64,000 bases of DNA from Verrucomicrobiota bacterium (lineage in GTDB: Bacteria; Verrucomicrobiota; Verrucomicrobiia; Limisphaerales; UBA1319), in the NCBI GenBank assembly GCA_022709905.1, contig JAKLHY010000008.1, forward strand, positions 1 through 64,000. The letters are read 5' to 3'. Position 1 is the first letter of the stretch; each line of letters opens with the position of its first letter. A model generated the notes under the pieces. That model saw only the letters and a list, made by a program, of their open reading frames with translations, ran no database searches and was not told the DNA's origin. This document shows positions 25,019 to 33,766 of the stretch, in pieces. Position numbers and translations under genes: made by a program.

Positions 25019-26493
25019 CTTCCTCCTGGGCGATCGCGTTGTTGATCCTGGCGCCTTTGGCGGCGGCGGCGTTGGCGTTTGCGTTTCCCAAACGCGGATG
25101 CCGGATGGCCTTGGCTTCGGCCGTGATCGTGACCGCTGCCCTGGTTGTGCTGGCCCGGGGAGTGCTGGCGGGCGGCGCGCAGCTTCACCGGGTTGGCGGC
25201 TGGGGCGCGCCATTGGGCATCGACCTGCGCGCGGACGGTCTGGCCGTTTTGATGCTGGGAATCACCGTTCTTATCGCCAGCGCGGTGGCGCTCTATTCAC
25301 GCCATTTTTTTTCCTTGGAGCACGATGGGGAAGCCCCGCATCGCGCCCGCTATTTTTGGCCGTTGTTCCTCTTCCTGTGGGCGGCGCTGAACGCGCTCTT
25401 TTTAAGCGCGGACATCTTCAACCTCTACGTCACCCTCGAACTGCTCGGCTTCGCCGCCGTCACCCTGGTGGCTCTGGCTGGGAGGCGCGAGGCGCTCAAC
25501 GCCGCGATGCGCTACCTGTTTGTCAGCCTCTCGGCCTCGCTGTTCTACCTGCTGGGCGTGGCGCTCGTGTATGGCCAGTGCGCCACGGTGGATCTGACCG
25601 CCCTCGGAGCGAAGGCGCAGCCCGGACCGGCGCTCTGGGTTGCGCTGACGTTGATGACGGGCGGATTGGCCGCCAAAGCCGCGCTGTTCCCCCTGCACTT
25701 TTGGCTGCCGCCCGCGCACGCCAACGCGCCCGCGCCCGTAAGCGCGCTACTCTCCGCGCTGGTGGTGAAAGGGTCGTTCTACATTCTGCTGCGGCTGTGG
25801 TTCGAGGCGTTCCCCGCCTTGTTGACCCCCGCCGTAGCCCAGGCGTTCGGCGCGTTGGGCGCCGCGGCGATTCTCTGGGGTTCGATCAACGCGTTGTTCC
25901 AGCCGCGACTCAAGCTGCTGGTCGCCTACTCGACGGTCGCGCAGCTCGGTTACTTGTTTCTTCTTTTCCCGTTGGCTGGGGCGCGCGACGACGGTTTTTT
26001 GGCCTGGAGCGGCGGGTTAATCTTTCTCGGCGCGCATGCCTGCGCGAAGACGGCGATGTTCCTCACCGCGGGCAACATCCTGCACGCGGCGGGTCATGAC
26101 CGCATCCGGGATCTCGATGGCATCACCCATGTGCTGCCCATCTCGGCCTTTGCATTCGGTTTGGCCGGACTGAGTCTGGTCGGATTGCCGCCCAGCGGCG
26201 GATTCGCGGGAAAGTGGCTGCTTCTGAGCGCATGCCTGGCCCAGGGCCAATGGTGGTGGGTGATCGTGATGCTGTTTGGCAGCTTGCTCGCCGCCGCCTA
26301 CGTCATGCGCGTGCTGAACCACGCCTTCACCCATGTCCCGGATCCCGCCACACCGAATCCGATCCCCCCTGTCATGGAATGGACAGCGCTGGTCTTGGCG
26401 GTGCTGGCGGTGGGACTCGGCCTGGTTGCCGCGTGGCCGGTGGAAGTTCTGCGATTGGGCGCCCCGGCGATCCTTGGAGGGGCTGGTCCATGA
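25015..26493 (+). CDS. mrpD: Mrp-type large antiporter subunit D (first of three)
   Basis: The 492-aa protein has about 14 helices of the proton-antiporter M family (NuoL/M/N, MrpA/D). Diagnostic parts are SADIFNLYVTLELLGFAAVTLVAL, with a conserved membrane Glu, and ALFPLHFWLPPAHANAPAPVSALLSALVVKG, with the HFWLP-AH motif and a trailing Lys, both part of the ion path. LKLLVAYSTVAQLGYLF is the broken-helix region, and LSLVGLPPSGGFAGKWLLL follows. The start overlaps mrpC by 4 nt. It fits MrpD/MbhH. Confidence 0.9.
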   Translation: MTSSWAIALLILAPLAAAALAFAFPKRGCRMALASAVIVTAALVVLARGVLAGGAQLHRVGGWGAPLGIDLRADGLAVLMLGITVLIASAVALYSRHFFSLEHDGEAPHRARYFWPLFLFLWAALNALFLSADIFNLYVTLELLGFAAVTLVALAGRREALNAAMRYLFVSLSASLFYLLGVALVYGQCATVDLTALGAKAQPGPALWVALTLMTGGLAAKAALFPLHFWLPPAHANAPAPVSALLSALVVKGSFYILLRLWFEAFPALLTPAVAQAFGALGAAAILWGSINALFQPRLKLLVAYSTVAQLGYLFLLFPLAGARDDGFLAWSGGLIFLGAHACAKTAMFLTAGNILHAAGHDRIRDLDGITHVLPISAFAFGLAGLSLVGLPPSGGFAGKWLLLSACLAQGQWWWVIVMLFGSLLAAAYVMRVLNHAFTHVPDPATPNPIPPVMEWTALVLAVLAVGLGLVAAWPVEVLRLGAPAILGGAGP

Positions 26494-27986
26494 ATATCCA
26501 CGAACTCGTCCTCCTGGGCATTCTATTCAGCTCGTTTTTAACGGGAGTCGTGATCTTCTTCCTGAACGAGGAAAGCCACCGACTGCGCACCTGGCTCAAT
26601 TTGCTGGGCGCAGGATTGAAGCTCATTTTGGTGGCGGCGCTGCTGTGGGGGGTGCGCCAGGGACAAGACTACTCGCTGACGTTCGATTTTTTGCCCGGCG
26701 TTCGGTTTGCACTCGGGGCGGACGCCAACTCGGTTTTGTTCGTCGCGCTCTCTTCGTTCCTATGGTTCTGGACCACTCTTTACGCCGTCGGCTACTTGGA
26801 AGACTCGCCGCATCGCAGCCGGTTTTTTGGTTTTTTCAGCCTCTGCGTCACAGCCACGACCGGCATAGCGCTCTCGGCGAACCTTGTCACTTTTCTCGTG
26901 TTCTACGAGCTTCTCACGGTCTCGACCTACCCGTTGGTCGTCCATCGAGGAACACCCGAGGCGATGCGGGGCGGAAAGATCTATCTTGGCTACACACTGG
27001 CCGGCGGGACGCTGTTGCTGCTCGCCGTGGCGTGGCTGCATCAGTTGACGGGGCCTGTCATGTTTAAGGAGCGGGGCGTAATCCAGGGGCTCATGGCCTC
27101 GCATCGCGGCGAGTTACAGATCCTCTTCCTCCTGTTTATGCTCGGCATTGGCGTCAAGGCGGCCATCGTCCCGCTACACGGCTGGCTGCCCAAGGCGATG
27201 ATCGCGCCTGCTCCGGTGAGTTCATTGTTGCACGCCGTCGCGGTGGTCAAGGCCGGCGCGTTCGGGATCGTACGCATCGTATACGACGTGTATGGCGTCG
27301 AGAACGCGGCGAGACTGGGTGTCCTCCAACCCCTGGCGATCGCGGCGGGCGTCACGATCATTTATGGCTCGGTGCGCGCGCTCTTTCAGGACGAATTGAA
27401 GAAGCGGCTGGCGTTCTCCACCGTCAGTCAAGTTTCGTATATTGTCCTGGGAACGGCCATTCTCGGTCCGGCGGCCACCATCGGCGGTTTGGTACATCTG
27501 GTGCATCAGGGCCTGATGAAGATTACGCTCTTCTTTGGCGCGGGAAATTACGCCGAGACGCTGGGCATTCACCGTGTGAGCGAGATGAACGGGGTGGGCC
27601 GTCGCATGCCGTTGACAACAGCCGCCTTTACGGTCGCTGCCCTGGGCATGATTGGGGTGCCGCCCCTTGCGGGTTACATCAGCAAATGGTACCTGAAGAA
27701 AGGCGCGATCGCGGCAGGCGATGAGTGGGTGGCGTTGGTGCTGGCCACCAGCAGCCTGCTGAACGCCGCTTACTTCCTCCCCATCCTTTATCGCGCCTGG
27801 TTCCTGGCGCCGCCGTCCGTTTGGCCACACGAACACCGTTTTGGACGATGGGAGACGCATTGGATGCTGCTGGCCGCGCCGCTGGTCACGGCGGTATTGG
27901 TCATCTGGGCGGGCGTGTTTGCGGAGTCGTCATTCAGCCCTCTGGCGTGGGCAAGACTGATCACCTCGCGGGAGTATGGGCCATGA
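26490..27986 (+). CDS. second NuoL/MrpA-like large antiporter subunit
   Basis: The 498-aa protein is of the same fold as its neighbour but nearer to NuoL/MrpA in its key loop: AIVPLHGWLPKAMIAPAPVSSLLHAVAVVKAG, with the conserved His and Lys. FLVFYELLTVSTYPLVVHRG gives the membrane Glu, and KKRLAFSTVSQVSYIVLG and GVPPLAGYISKWYL are also present. It probably takes the place of the N-terminal part of MrpA, whose C-terminal parts are encoded separately upstream. ATGA overlaps exist on both sides. Confidence 0.88.
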   Translation: MNIHELVLLGILFSSFLTGVVIFFLNEESHRLRTWLNLLGAGLKLILVAALLWGVRQGQDYSLTFDFLPGVRFALGADANSVLFVALSSFLWFWTTLYAVGYLEDSPHRSRFFGFFSLCVTATTGIALSANLVTFLVFYELLTVSTYPLVVHRGTPEAMRGGKIYLGYTLAGGTLLLLAVAWLHQLTGPVMFKERGVIQGLMASHRGELQILFLLFMLGIGVKAAIVPLHGWLPKAMIAPAPVSSLLHAVAVVKAGAFGIVRIVYDVYGVENAARLGVLQPLAIAAGVTIIYGSVRALFQDELKKRLAFSTVSQVSYIVLGTAILGPAATIGGLVHLVHQGLMKITLFFGAGNYAETLGIHRVSEMNGVGRRMPLTTAAFTVAALGMIGVPPLAGYISKWYLKKGAIAAGDEWVALVLATSSLLNAAYFLPILYRAWFLAPPSVWPHEHRFGRWETHWMLLAAPLVTAVLVIWAGVFAESSFSPLAWARLITSREYGP

Positions 27987-29740
27987 GCAACGTGCCGGCA
28001 TGGTTCATTCTGCTGGCCGCTGCGGCCCCATTGGCTTTGGCCTTGCTCCTGGGCGTGCGGTCCTGGCGCCCGATCGTCCTGCGAGCCGTGCCTCTGGCGG
28101 CGTTGCCGGCGCTGGGGATGGGGGTTTGGGGGCCCGTCGGCGCGAAGGCGGGTTTGCCATGGCTCGTGCAACACACCGTGCTCGAACTCGATGCGGTTGG
28201 ACGCGTCTTCCTTGGATTCACCAGCGTCTTGTGGTTTGTGTCCGGCTGGTATGCGCGCGGATATCTGGCAAAAGATCCGGATCGCGCGCGATTCTTTCTC
28301 TTCTTCCTGCTGGCGATGGCGGGCAACTTCAATGTTATCCTGGCCGGCGATGTTCCGACTTTTTATGCCGCCTTCGCCATGATGGGGCTGGCCTCGGCAG
28401 GACTGGTCTTTCATCGGGGCGACGCCGAAGCGGCTCAAGCGGGGCGAATCTATCTTGTGCTGGCGATGGTGGGCGAGGTCTTAGTTCTCACAGGCTTGCT
28501 TTTCCTCGTCGTCGCCGGCGGAACGACGCAGATCGCCGAGTTGCATCGTGGTGAGTTCAGCCGGCCGGCATTGCTGTTGCTGCTCGCCGGCTTCGGCATC
28601 AAGGCGGGCGCATTAACCCTGCATTTCTGGTTGCCGCTGGCGCATCCGGCAGCACCCGTGCCGGCCAGTGCGGTTTTGAGTGGGGCCATGATCAAGGCGG
28701 GCTTGTTGGGCTGGATTCGGTTTCTGCCTCTTGGGGAGGTCGCAATACCGGGCTGCGGCTACACGTTGATCAGCGCGGGACTGGGCGCGGCATTTCTTGG
28801 AACCTTCGTCGGGGTCGTTCAGACGAATGCCAAGACCGTGCTGGCCTACTCGAGCATCAGCCAGATGGGCATCATCATGACAGGTCTGGGCATCGGAGCC
28901 GTGCGGCCCGAGGCCTGGCCGGCCATTCAGACAGCCGTGCTGGTTTATGCCACCCACCATGCGCTGGCAAAGGGCGCCCTATTCCTTGGTGTCGGCCGGG
29001 CTCACGCAGCCCGAACGAGATGGCAGCGGATCGAGGTGAGAGTGGGATTACTGCTGCCAGCGCTGGCATTGGCCGGAGCGCCGTTTACCAGCGGCGCGTT
29101 GGCGAAGACCGCCATGAAGGTGAATCTGGTTTTTTTGCCCGAGGGTTGGGCCCTCGCCCTGGGCCTCCTGTTGCCATTGGCCGCGGCTGGCACAACCCTC
29201 AAGATGGCTCGCTTCCTGTGGTTAATCTGGCCGCAGCCGGTTCATGCGGCGGAAGCAGCCGCCCCCGGTTTGCGCGCGCCGTGGATGGTCTTGGTTTCGG
29301 CGACACTCGTGGGCGTATGGCTGTTGCCCGGCGCCTTGGAGGTGCTCCCCCTGAAGTTGTCGCCAGAGAAGTTGTGGGATGCGATGTGGCCTTTGCTGCT
29401 CGGAGCCGCCCTGGCCGCACTGGGCGCATGGCTGCGGCGCTGGCTTTCGCGCGACCCGAGCCACTGGTTGCCGGCCGGGGACCTCGGGGTGCTGATCGAA
29501 CGACTGCTGGCGCGATTGCCGCTCGGCGCACCGATCGAGGCCCGTTCGCACGGCGAACATGAATCCGACCCCGACGAGTCGTCCGCGCAAAAAGCGTCAC
29601 GATGGTCCATGCGCCTGAAGCGCGCGGGCGAGGAACTGGTCCGAATTGAAGCGCACCTTCGCTCCTGGCCGGTGGCCGGCGCGCTGTGGCTGCTGCTGAT
29701 GGCCCTCCTGATCGGACTCCTCGCGGCATCGAATCATTGA
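27983..29740 (+). CDS. third large antiporter-like subunit with C-terminal extension
   Basis: The 585-aa protein is a third member of the same family, more diverged. ALTLHFWLPLAHPAAPVPASAVLSGAMIKAG keeps the HFWLP-AH pattern and Lys. AKTVLAYSSISQMGIIMTGLG and GAPFTSGALAKTAMK match the later motifs. The first conserved Glu region is weaker (GDVPTFYAAFAMMGLASAGLVFHRG, no clear FE-). A long C-terminal part (~460-585) carries a charged cytoplasmic segment followed by a last helix. It ends the coupled run 3 bp before a small ORF. Confidence 0.85.
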   Translation: MSNVPAWFILLAAAAPLALALLLGVRSWRPIVLRAVPLAALPALGMGVWGPVGAKAGLPWLVQHTVLELDAVGRVFLGFTSVLWFVSGWYARGYLAKDPDRARFFLFFLLAMAGNFNVILAGDVPTFYAAFAMMGLASAGLVFHRGDAEAAQAGRIYLVLAMVGEVLVLTGLLFLVVAGGTTQIAELHRGEFSRPALLLLLAGFGIKAGALTLHFWLPLAHPAAPVPASAVLSGAMIKAGLLGWIRFLPLGEVAIPGCGYTLISAGLGAAFLGTFVGVVQTNAKTVLAYSSISQMGIIMTGLGIGAVRPEAWPAIQTAVLVYATHHALAKGALFLGVGRAHAARTRWQRIEVRVGLLLPALALAGAPFTSGALAKTAMKVNLVFLPEGWALALGLLLPLAAAGTTLKMARFLWLIWPQPVHAAEAAAPGLRAPWMVLVSATLVGVWLLPGALEVLPLKLSPEKLWDAMWPLLLGAALAALGAWLRRWLSRDPSHWLPAGDLGVLIERLLARLPLGAPIEARSHGEHESDPDESSAQKASRWSMRLKRAGEELVRIEAHLRSWPVAGALWLLLMALLIGLLAASNH

Positions 29741-29743
29741 CCT

Positions 29744-29878
29744 ATGAAGCGTTTTAATAAACTGCCTGTTCATCGGAAGGCCGAGCGGCAACGGAGCGGC
29801 CTGCTGGATCTGTTGTTCGGGATCGAGCATTCGCAGCCTGTTTCTCTGATGCCGCCGCAATCGCCCATTGTGATATGA
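29744..29878 (+). CDS. candidate 44-aa ORF coupled to the P-type ATPase
   Basis: An ATG 3 bp after the previous stop opens a 44-codon frame (MKRFNKLPVHRKAERQRS..., then GLLDLLFGIEH). Its stop overlaps the ATPase start as ATGA (29875-29878), the same coupling used throughout the upstream operon. The product is basic at the N-terminus with a short amphipathic helix and no membrane segment. No family is recognised. It could be a real small subunit or simply a translational coupling leader. Confidence 0.4.
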   Translation: MKRFNKLPVHRKAERQRSGLLDLLFGIEHSQPVSLMPPQSPIVI

Positions 29879-32622
29879 CGACGACGAAATCATTGGAGGC
29901 TTTGGAAAGCTTGCTGGGTCGCCACTGGCACCACTTGCCGGCCAGCGAGGTGATCGAACTGCTGGAGTCAAACGGCGAGACGGGCCTGGACCGGTTCGCC
30001 TTACACCGTCGCCAGGTGGAGTTCGGTCCCAACCAACTCACGCCCCGAAAAGGCCGCAGCCCGTGGGTACGCTTCCTCCTCCAGTTCCACAATCCGCTCA
30101 TTTACATCCTGCTGGTGGCGGGCGCGATCAAACTAGTGATGGGCGGTTCCGTGGATGCGGCAGTGATTCTGGGGGTGGTGTTGATCAACGCTTGGATTGG
30201 ATACCTCCAAGAAGCCAAAGCCGAGCGTGCCATTGAGGCGCTCGCCAGAAGCCTGGTGACGGAGACAACCGTCATTCGTGCCGGCAAGAACCGGCGGGTC
30301 CCGTCCACCGAACTCGTCCCCGGCGACGTGGTGCTGCTGACTTCGGGCGACAAAGTCCCGGCAGACTTGCGTCTCGTGGCCACCCGCGACCTCCAGATCG
30401 CCGAGGCTTCGCTCACCGGCGAGTCCGCTTCGATTGAAAAGACCGCCGAAGCCCAACTCGCTCCGGAGACCTTGCTCGCTGACCGTGCCAACATGGCCTA
30501 TGCCTCGACGCTGGTGACTTACGGCCAGGGCCGCGGTGTCGTGGTCGCCACGGGCGACCATACCGAGATTGGGCGCATTTCGGAAATGATCTCCGCCGCA
30601 ACCAGCTTGGAAACCCCCTTGACGCGCAAGATGGCGGCGTTCAGCCACAAGCTTTTGATTCTCATCCTGCTCCTGGCGGCGCTGGTCCTGGGGGTGGGCG
30701 TGGCACGAGGTGAACGCCTGGAGGAAATCGTCTCGTCGGCCATTGCCCTGGCCGTGGGCGCCATCCCGGAGGGCTTGCCCGCGGCGGTGACGGTCACTTT
30801 GGCCATTGGCGTTGCGCGCATGGCAAAGCGCCGCGCGATTATCCGAAAGTTGCCCGCCGTCGAAACCCTCGGCAGCACCACCGTGATCTGTTCCGACAAA
30901 ACCGGCACCCTCACGCAAAACCAGATGACGGTGCGCCAGATCGTGGTGGGCGACGCCGTTTTCGACGCCAGCGGCCAGGGTTATGAGCCGGACGGCGATC
31001 TTGCCCTGAATGGCAAACCGCTCGCCCCCGGGGAATCGCCCGGCCTGTCCGAGTGCCTGGTTGCTGGCCTGCTCTGCAATGACAGCGCTTTGCTCCACAA
31101 GGAGGGCCGTTGGGAGGCTCAGGGCGATCCAACCGAGGTGGCGTTGATTGTCGCCGCGCGCAAGGCCGGTCTGGAGGACGCCTCGGTCAAGTCGCGCCTG
31201 CCACGGGTGGACGCCATCCCCTTTGAATCCCAGCACCAGTTCATGGCCACGCTGCACGAGGACGCTGGCGCTGGCAGAAAGCTGGTCTATTTGAAGGGCG
31301 CGGTCGAGGTTGTGCTGGACCGATGCCAAACCGCCTTCGATGCGCGCCGCCAGCCAATAACGCTCGATCGCGACCGGGTCCTCGCACAGGTCTCGAAGCT
31401 GGCCTCCGGTGGCCTGCGGGTGCTGGCCTTCGCGCGCGCAGTAGTTCCAGTTCAAACGCGCCACCTGAGCGTCCACCAATTGCCGCGGAATTTTACCTTT
31501 CTTGGCCTCCAGGGGATGATTGATCCGCCACGGCTCGAAGCCATGGAGGCGGTGGCTGCCTGCCAACGCGCGGGAATCCAAGTCAAGATGATTACCGGGG
31601 ACCACGCCGGAACGGCGGTGGCCATCGGTCGGCAGTTGGGTCTTGTCAAGGAAACCGGCGCGGCGATCCAAACGGTGGCCTTGACGGGCAAGGATCTCGC
31701 CGCACTTACTGATGAGGCATTGATTGACGTTGCCGAAAACGTCCCGGTCTTCGCGAGGGTCACTCCCGAACAGAAACTGCGACTGGTCGAGGCATTGCAG
31801 GCGCGCGGACACATCGTGGCCATGACGGGTGATGGAGTCAACGACGGTCCCGCTTTGAAGCAGGCCAACATCGGCGTGGCCATGGGCATCACCGGCACCG
31901 AGGTCGCCAAAGAGGCCTCCGACATGGTGTTGACAGATGACAACTTCGCCTCCATCCAAGCGGCGGTGGAGGAGGGCCGGAACGTGTTCGACAATTTGAC
32001 GAAGATCATCACCTGGGCGCTGCCCAGCAATCTCGGTCAGGGCCTGGTGATTCTGGTTGCCGCCCTGTTGGGGGTAATTTTGCCCATCCTTCCACTGCAG
32101 GTGCTGTGGATCAACATGACGACCGGAGGCGTGCTGGGATTGTTTCTCGCCTTGGAACCGAAAGAGCGGGATCTTATGAATCGGCCGCCTCGGGCGCCCA
32201 ATGCTCCCCTTCTCAGTGGACGGATGTTAGCGCAGGTGTTGCTCGTCGGTCTGCTTATCCTTGTCGCCGCCTTTGGACTATTCCAATGGGAGAACGCACG
32301 CGGAGCCGGAATCGAGGCCGCACGCACGGTGGCCTTGAACACCGTCGCCGTCATTCAAGCCCTCTACCTGGTCAACTGCCGTTCGCTGCGCCATTCGATC
32401 TGGTCCGTCGGCCTGTTCCGCAATGGTTGGCTGGGATTGGGCATCCTGGGTGTGCTGCTCCTGCAAATCGGCCTCACTTATCTGCCATTCTTGAACGCGA
32501 TTTTCCAAACCGCCCCGATCGGCTGGGAGGAGTGGCTGCGCATCCTCAGCGCCGGCGCCGTTGCGCTGCTGGCTGTGGAGGCTCAAAAATGGTTTTTCGC
32601 CCAACGCGGTTCCGCAACGTGA
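29875..32622 (+). CDS. P2-type cation-transporting ATPase with altered ion site
   Basis: The 915-aa protein has all P-type ATPase parts: N-terminal cation-ATPase domain, actuator TGES motif (EASLTGESASIEK), phosphorylation motif CSDKTGTLTQNQMT with D341, and hinge TGDGVNDGPALKQANIGVAMG. By overall similarity it is nearest to SERCA/PMR1. In the ion site, E299 of PEGLP and N719 are kept. The positions matching SERCA E771 and D800 are Q722 (SNLGQG) and G751 (NMTTGG), so the usual two-Ca2+ site cannot form. The transported ion is therefore uncertain: one Ca2+, Mn2+, Na+ or H+ are possible. It follows the Ca2+/Na+ exchanger and Mrp genes in one block. Confidence 0.9.
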   Translation: MTTTKSLEALESLLGRHWHHLPASEVIELLESNGETGLDRFALHRRQVEFGPNQLTPRKGRSPWVRFLLQFHNPLIYILLVAGAIKLVMGGSVDAAVILGVVLINAWIGYLQEAKAERAIEALARSLVTETTVIRAGKNRRVPSTELVPGDVVLLTSGDKVPADLRLVATRDLQIAEASLTGESASIEKTAEAQLAPETLLADRANMAYASTLVTYGQGRGVVVATGDHTEIGRISEMISAATSLETPLTRKMAAFSHKLLILILLLAALVLGVGVARGERLEEIVSSAIALAVGAIPEGLPAAVTVTLAIGVARMAKRRAIIRKLPAVETLGSTTVICSDKTGTLTQNQMTVRQIVVGDAVFDASGQGYEPDGDLALNGKPLAPGESPGLSECLVAGLLCNDSALLHKEGRWEAQGDPTEVALIVAARKAGLEDASVKSRLPRVDAIPFESQHQFMATLHEDAGAGRKLVYLKGAVEVVLDRCQTAFDARRQPITLDRDRVLAQVSKLASGGLRVLAFARAVVPVQTRHLSVHQLPRNFTFLGLQGMIDPPRLEAMEAVAACQRAGIQVKMITGDHAGTAVAIGRQLGLVKETGAAIQTVALTGKDLAALTDEALIDVAENVPVFARVTPEQKLRLVEALQARGHIVAMTGDGVNDGPALKQANIGVAMGITGTEVAKEASDMVLTDDNFASIQAAVEEGRNVFDNLTKIITWALPSNLGQGLVILVAALLGVILPILPLQVLWINMTTGGVLGLFLALEPKERDLMNRPPRAPNAPLLSGRMLAQVLLVGLLILVAAFGLFQWENARGAGIEAARTVALNTVAVIQALYLVNCRSLRHSIWSVGLFRNGWLGLGILGVLLLQIGLTYLPFLNAIFQTAPIGWEEWLRILSAGAVALLAVEAQKWFFAQRGSAT

Positions 32623-32671
32623 ACAACGCCCGCCTGGCGCTTCGATCCGCCGGAAAGTGTCTGGGTTTGGC

Positions 32672-32694
32672 GATGGAACCCGGAAAGTTCCATC
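32672..32694. terminator. hairpin in convergent gap (possible terminator)
   Basis: A perfect 8-bp stem GATGGAAC/GTTCCATC with a 7-nt loop lies in the 77-bp gap between the converging ATPase and uvsE genes. A TTTT follows 10 bp later on the plus strand. It could terminate one or both transcripts; the weak T-run keeps this tentative. Confidence 0.4.
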
Positions 32695-32699
32695 TGAAG

Positions 32700-33623
32700 T
32701 CAGTGACTTTTGGGCTGCAGCCACGCGAGCAGTTTTCGGACAGCCAGTTCTTTGGCTTTGGCCTCCACCTCCACCGTCAACCGGAGCCGTTTCCAAGCGG
32801 GTGGAAAATCGCGCGGATTGATGTAGTCGTGATGCCGCTCCGGCCTCGGCCCATGCCAGCCTTCCAGGGGACTCGAGATATGGAATAGCGGTTCGCGGTT
32901 CCAGGTTGCGCATGCGCGGTCGGTCGCGGCTTCCACACTCCAATTGTCAGGCAGGCAGCGGTGGTGATGGACATCAAAAACCAATGGCACGCCCGTCGTG
33001 GCGCACACCGGCAACAAGTCCGAAGGCGTATACACCTTGTCGTCGTTTTCCAGCGTCAGGCGCGAGCGCACGGGGGCGGGCAGACGCTCGATGTTGTCGC
33101 GGAGCATCCGCAAGGCCGCGGCCTTGTTGCCGTAAGCGCCGCCGCCGTGAATGTTGATGCTATCCGCGCCCACCCACTCGGCGACCTCGGCCTGATAGGT
33201 CAATTCGGCCAGCGAATGCGCGAGCGTCTTCGGGTTTGGCGAATTCAACACCACGAATTGATCGGGATGAAAAGACAGGCGCAATCCATGCTCACGCGCG
33301 AATTCGCCGCACTCGCGGAATCGCGCCACGATCTCGCCGCCGCGCGGAAGTTCGCTGATGTCATAGCCTGCTTGAGGGTGTGTCTTAACCGGTAGAATCT
33401 GACTGTTGATTCGGAAGGCGCCGATCCCCCGTCGAACGCAAAAGTCAAGAGAAGCAAGAAGGGCGTCGGCGTTCAACCGGCACAGTACGGCGAGGCGCGT
33501 TAGCCGGTCTGCCCGCGGGAGGCGAAGCATGGCCGCGGCGGTTGTCGTGCGGAACTTGATCGGCTCGCGCGCGAATTGGCAACACAATCCGAGACGCGGG
33601 GTGGGGGGCGTGGGTTGGCTCAC
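32700..33623 (-). CDS. uvsE: UV damage endonuclease UvsE/UvdE
   Basis: The 307-aa TIM-barrel endonuclease has the family motifs RLGLCCQF, FRINSQILPVKTHPQAGY, LRLSFHPDQFVVLNSPN, ADSINIHGGGAYGNK, RLTLENDDKVYTPSDLLP, GVPLVFDVHHHRC and HISSP; the H, E and D residues bind the metal cluster. It nicks DNA 5' of UV photoproducts, an alternative to nucleotide excision. Length is normal for the bacterial form. Its ATG overlaps the stop of the 48-aa ORF upstream by 4 nt, tying it to the SDR gene and to the B12-type regulator beyond. Confidence 0.95.
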   Translation of the reverse strand: MSQPTPPTPRLGLCCQFAREPIKFRTTTAAAMLRLPRADRLTRLAVLCRLNADALLASLDFCVRRGIGAFRINSQILPVKTHPQAGYDISELPRGGEIVARFRECGEFAREHGLRLSFHPDQFVVLNSPNPKTLAHSLAELTYQAEVAEWVGADSINIHGGGAYGNKAAALRMLRDNIERLPAPVRSRLTLENDDKVYTPSDLLPVCATTGVPLVFDVHHHRCLPDNWSVEAATDRACATWNREPLFHISSPLEGWHGPRPERHHDYINPRDFPPAWKRLRLTVEVEAKAKELAVRKLLAWLQPKSH

Positions 33624-33766
33624 GGCCCAGGTCCTCCAAGGAGGGCGCTCAATGCGGCAGCTCGTTCGTCGTCAGCCATGCAAGCGCCGTCACGCGTCAA
33701 TGACGCCAACGCGACGACCTTCCACAACGGCATCCGAATCCCCGTTTTAGACTCGCGAACTCTCAT
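33620..33766 (-). CDS. candidate 48-aa ORF bridging the SDR gene and uvsE
   Basis: A 48-codon frame (MRVRESKTGIRMPLWKVVAL..., ending ALSALLGGPGP) starts with an ATG overlapping the SDR stop (33763-33766). It ends with a TGA overlapping the uvsE ATG (33620-33623). Both junctions are 4-nt couplings, which is unlikely for a random frame. No domain is recognised. Confidence 0.45.
   Translation of the reverse strand: MRVRESKTGIRMPLWKVVALASLTRDGACMADDERAAALSALLGGPGP

Noticed and set aside
30133..31959. 608-codon open frame on the minus strand opposite the P-type ATPase
   Set aside because: Shadow of a GC-rich gene: no domain content, low-complexity composition, and the plus strand is an unmistakable ATPase.
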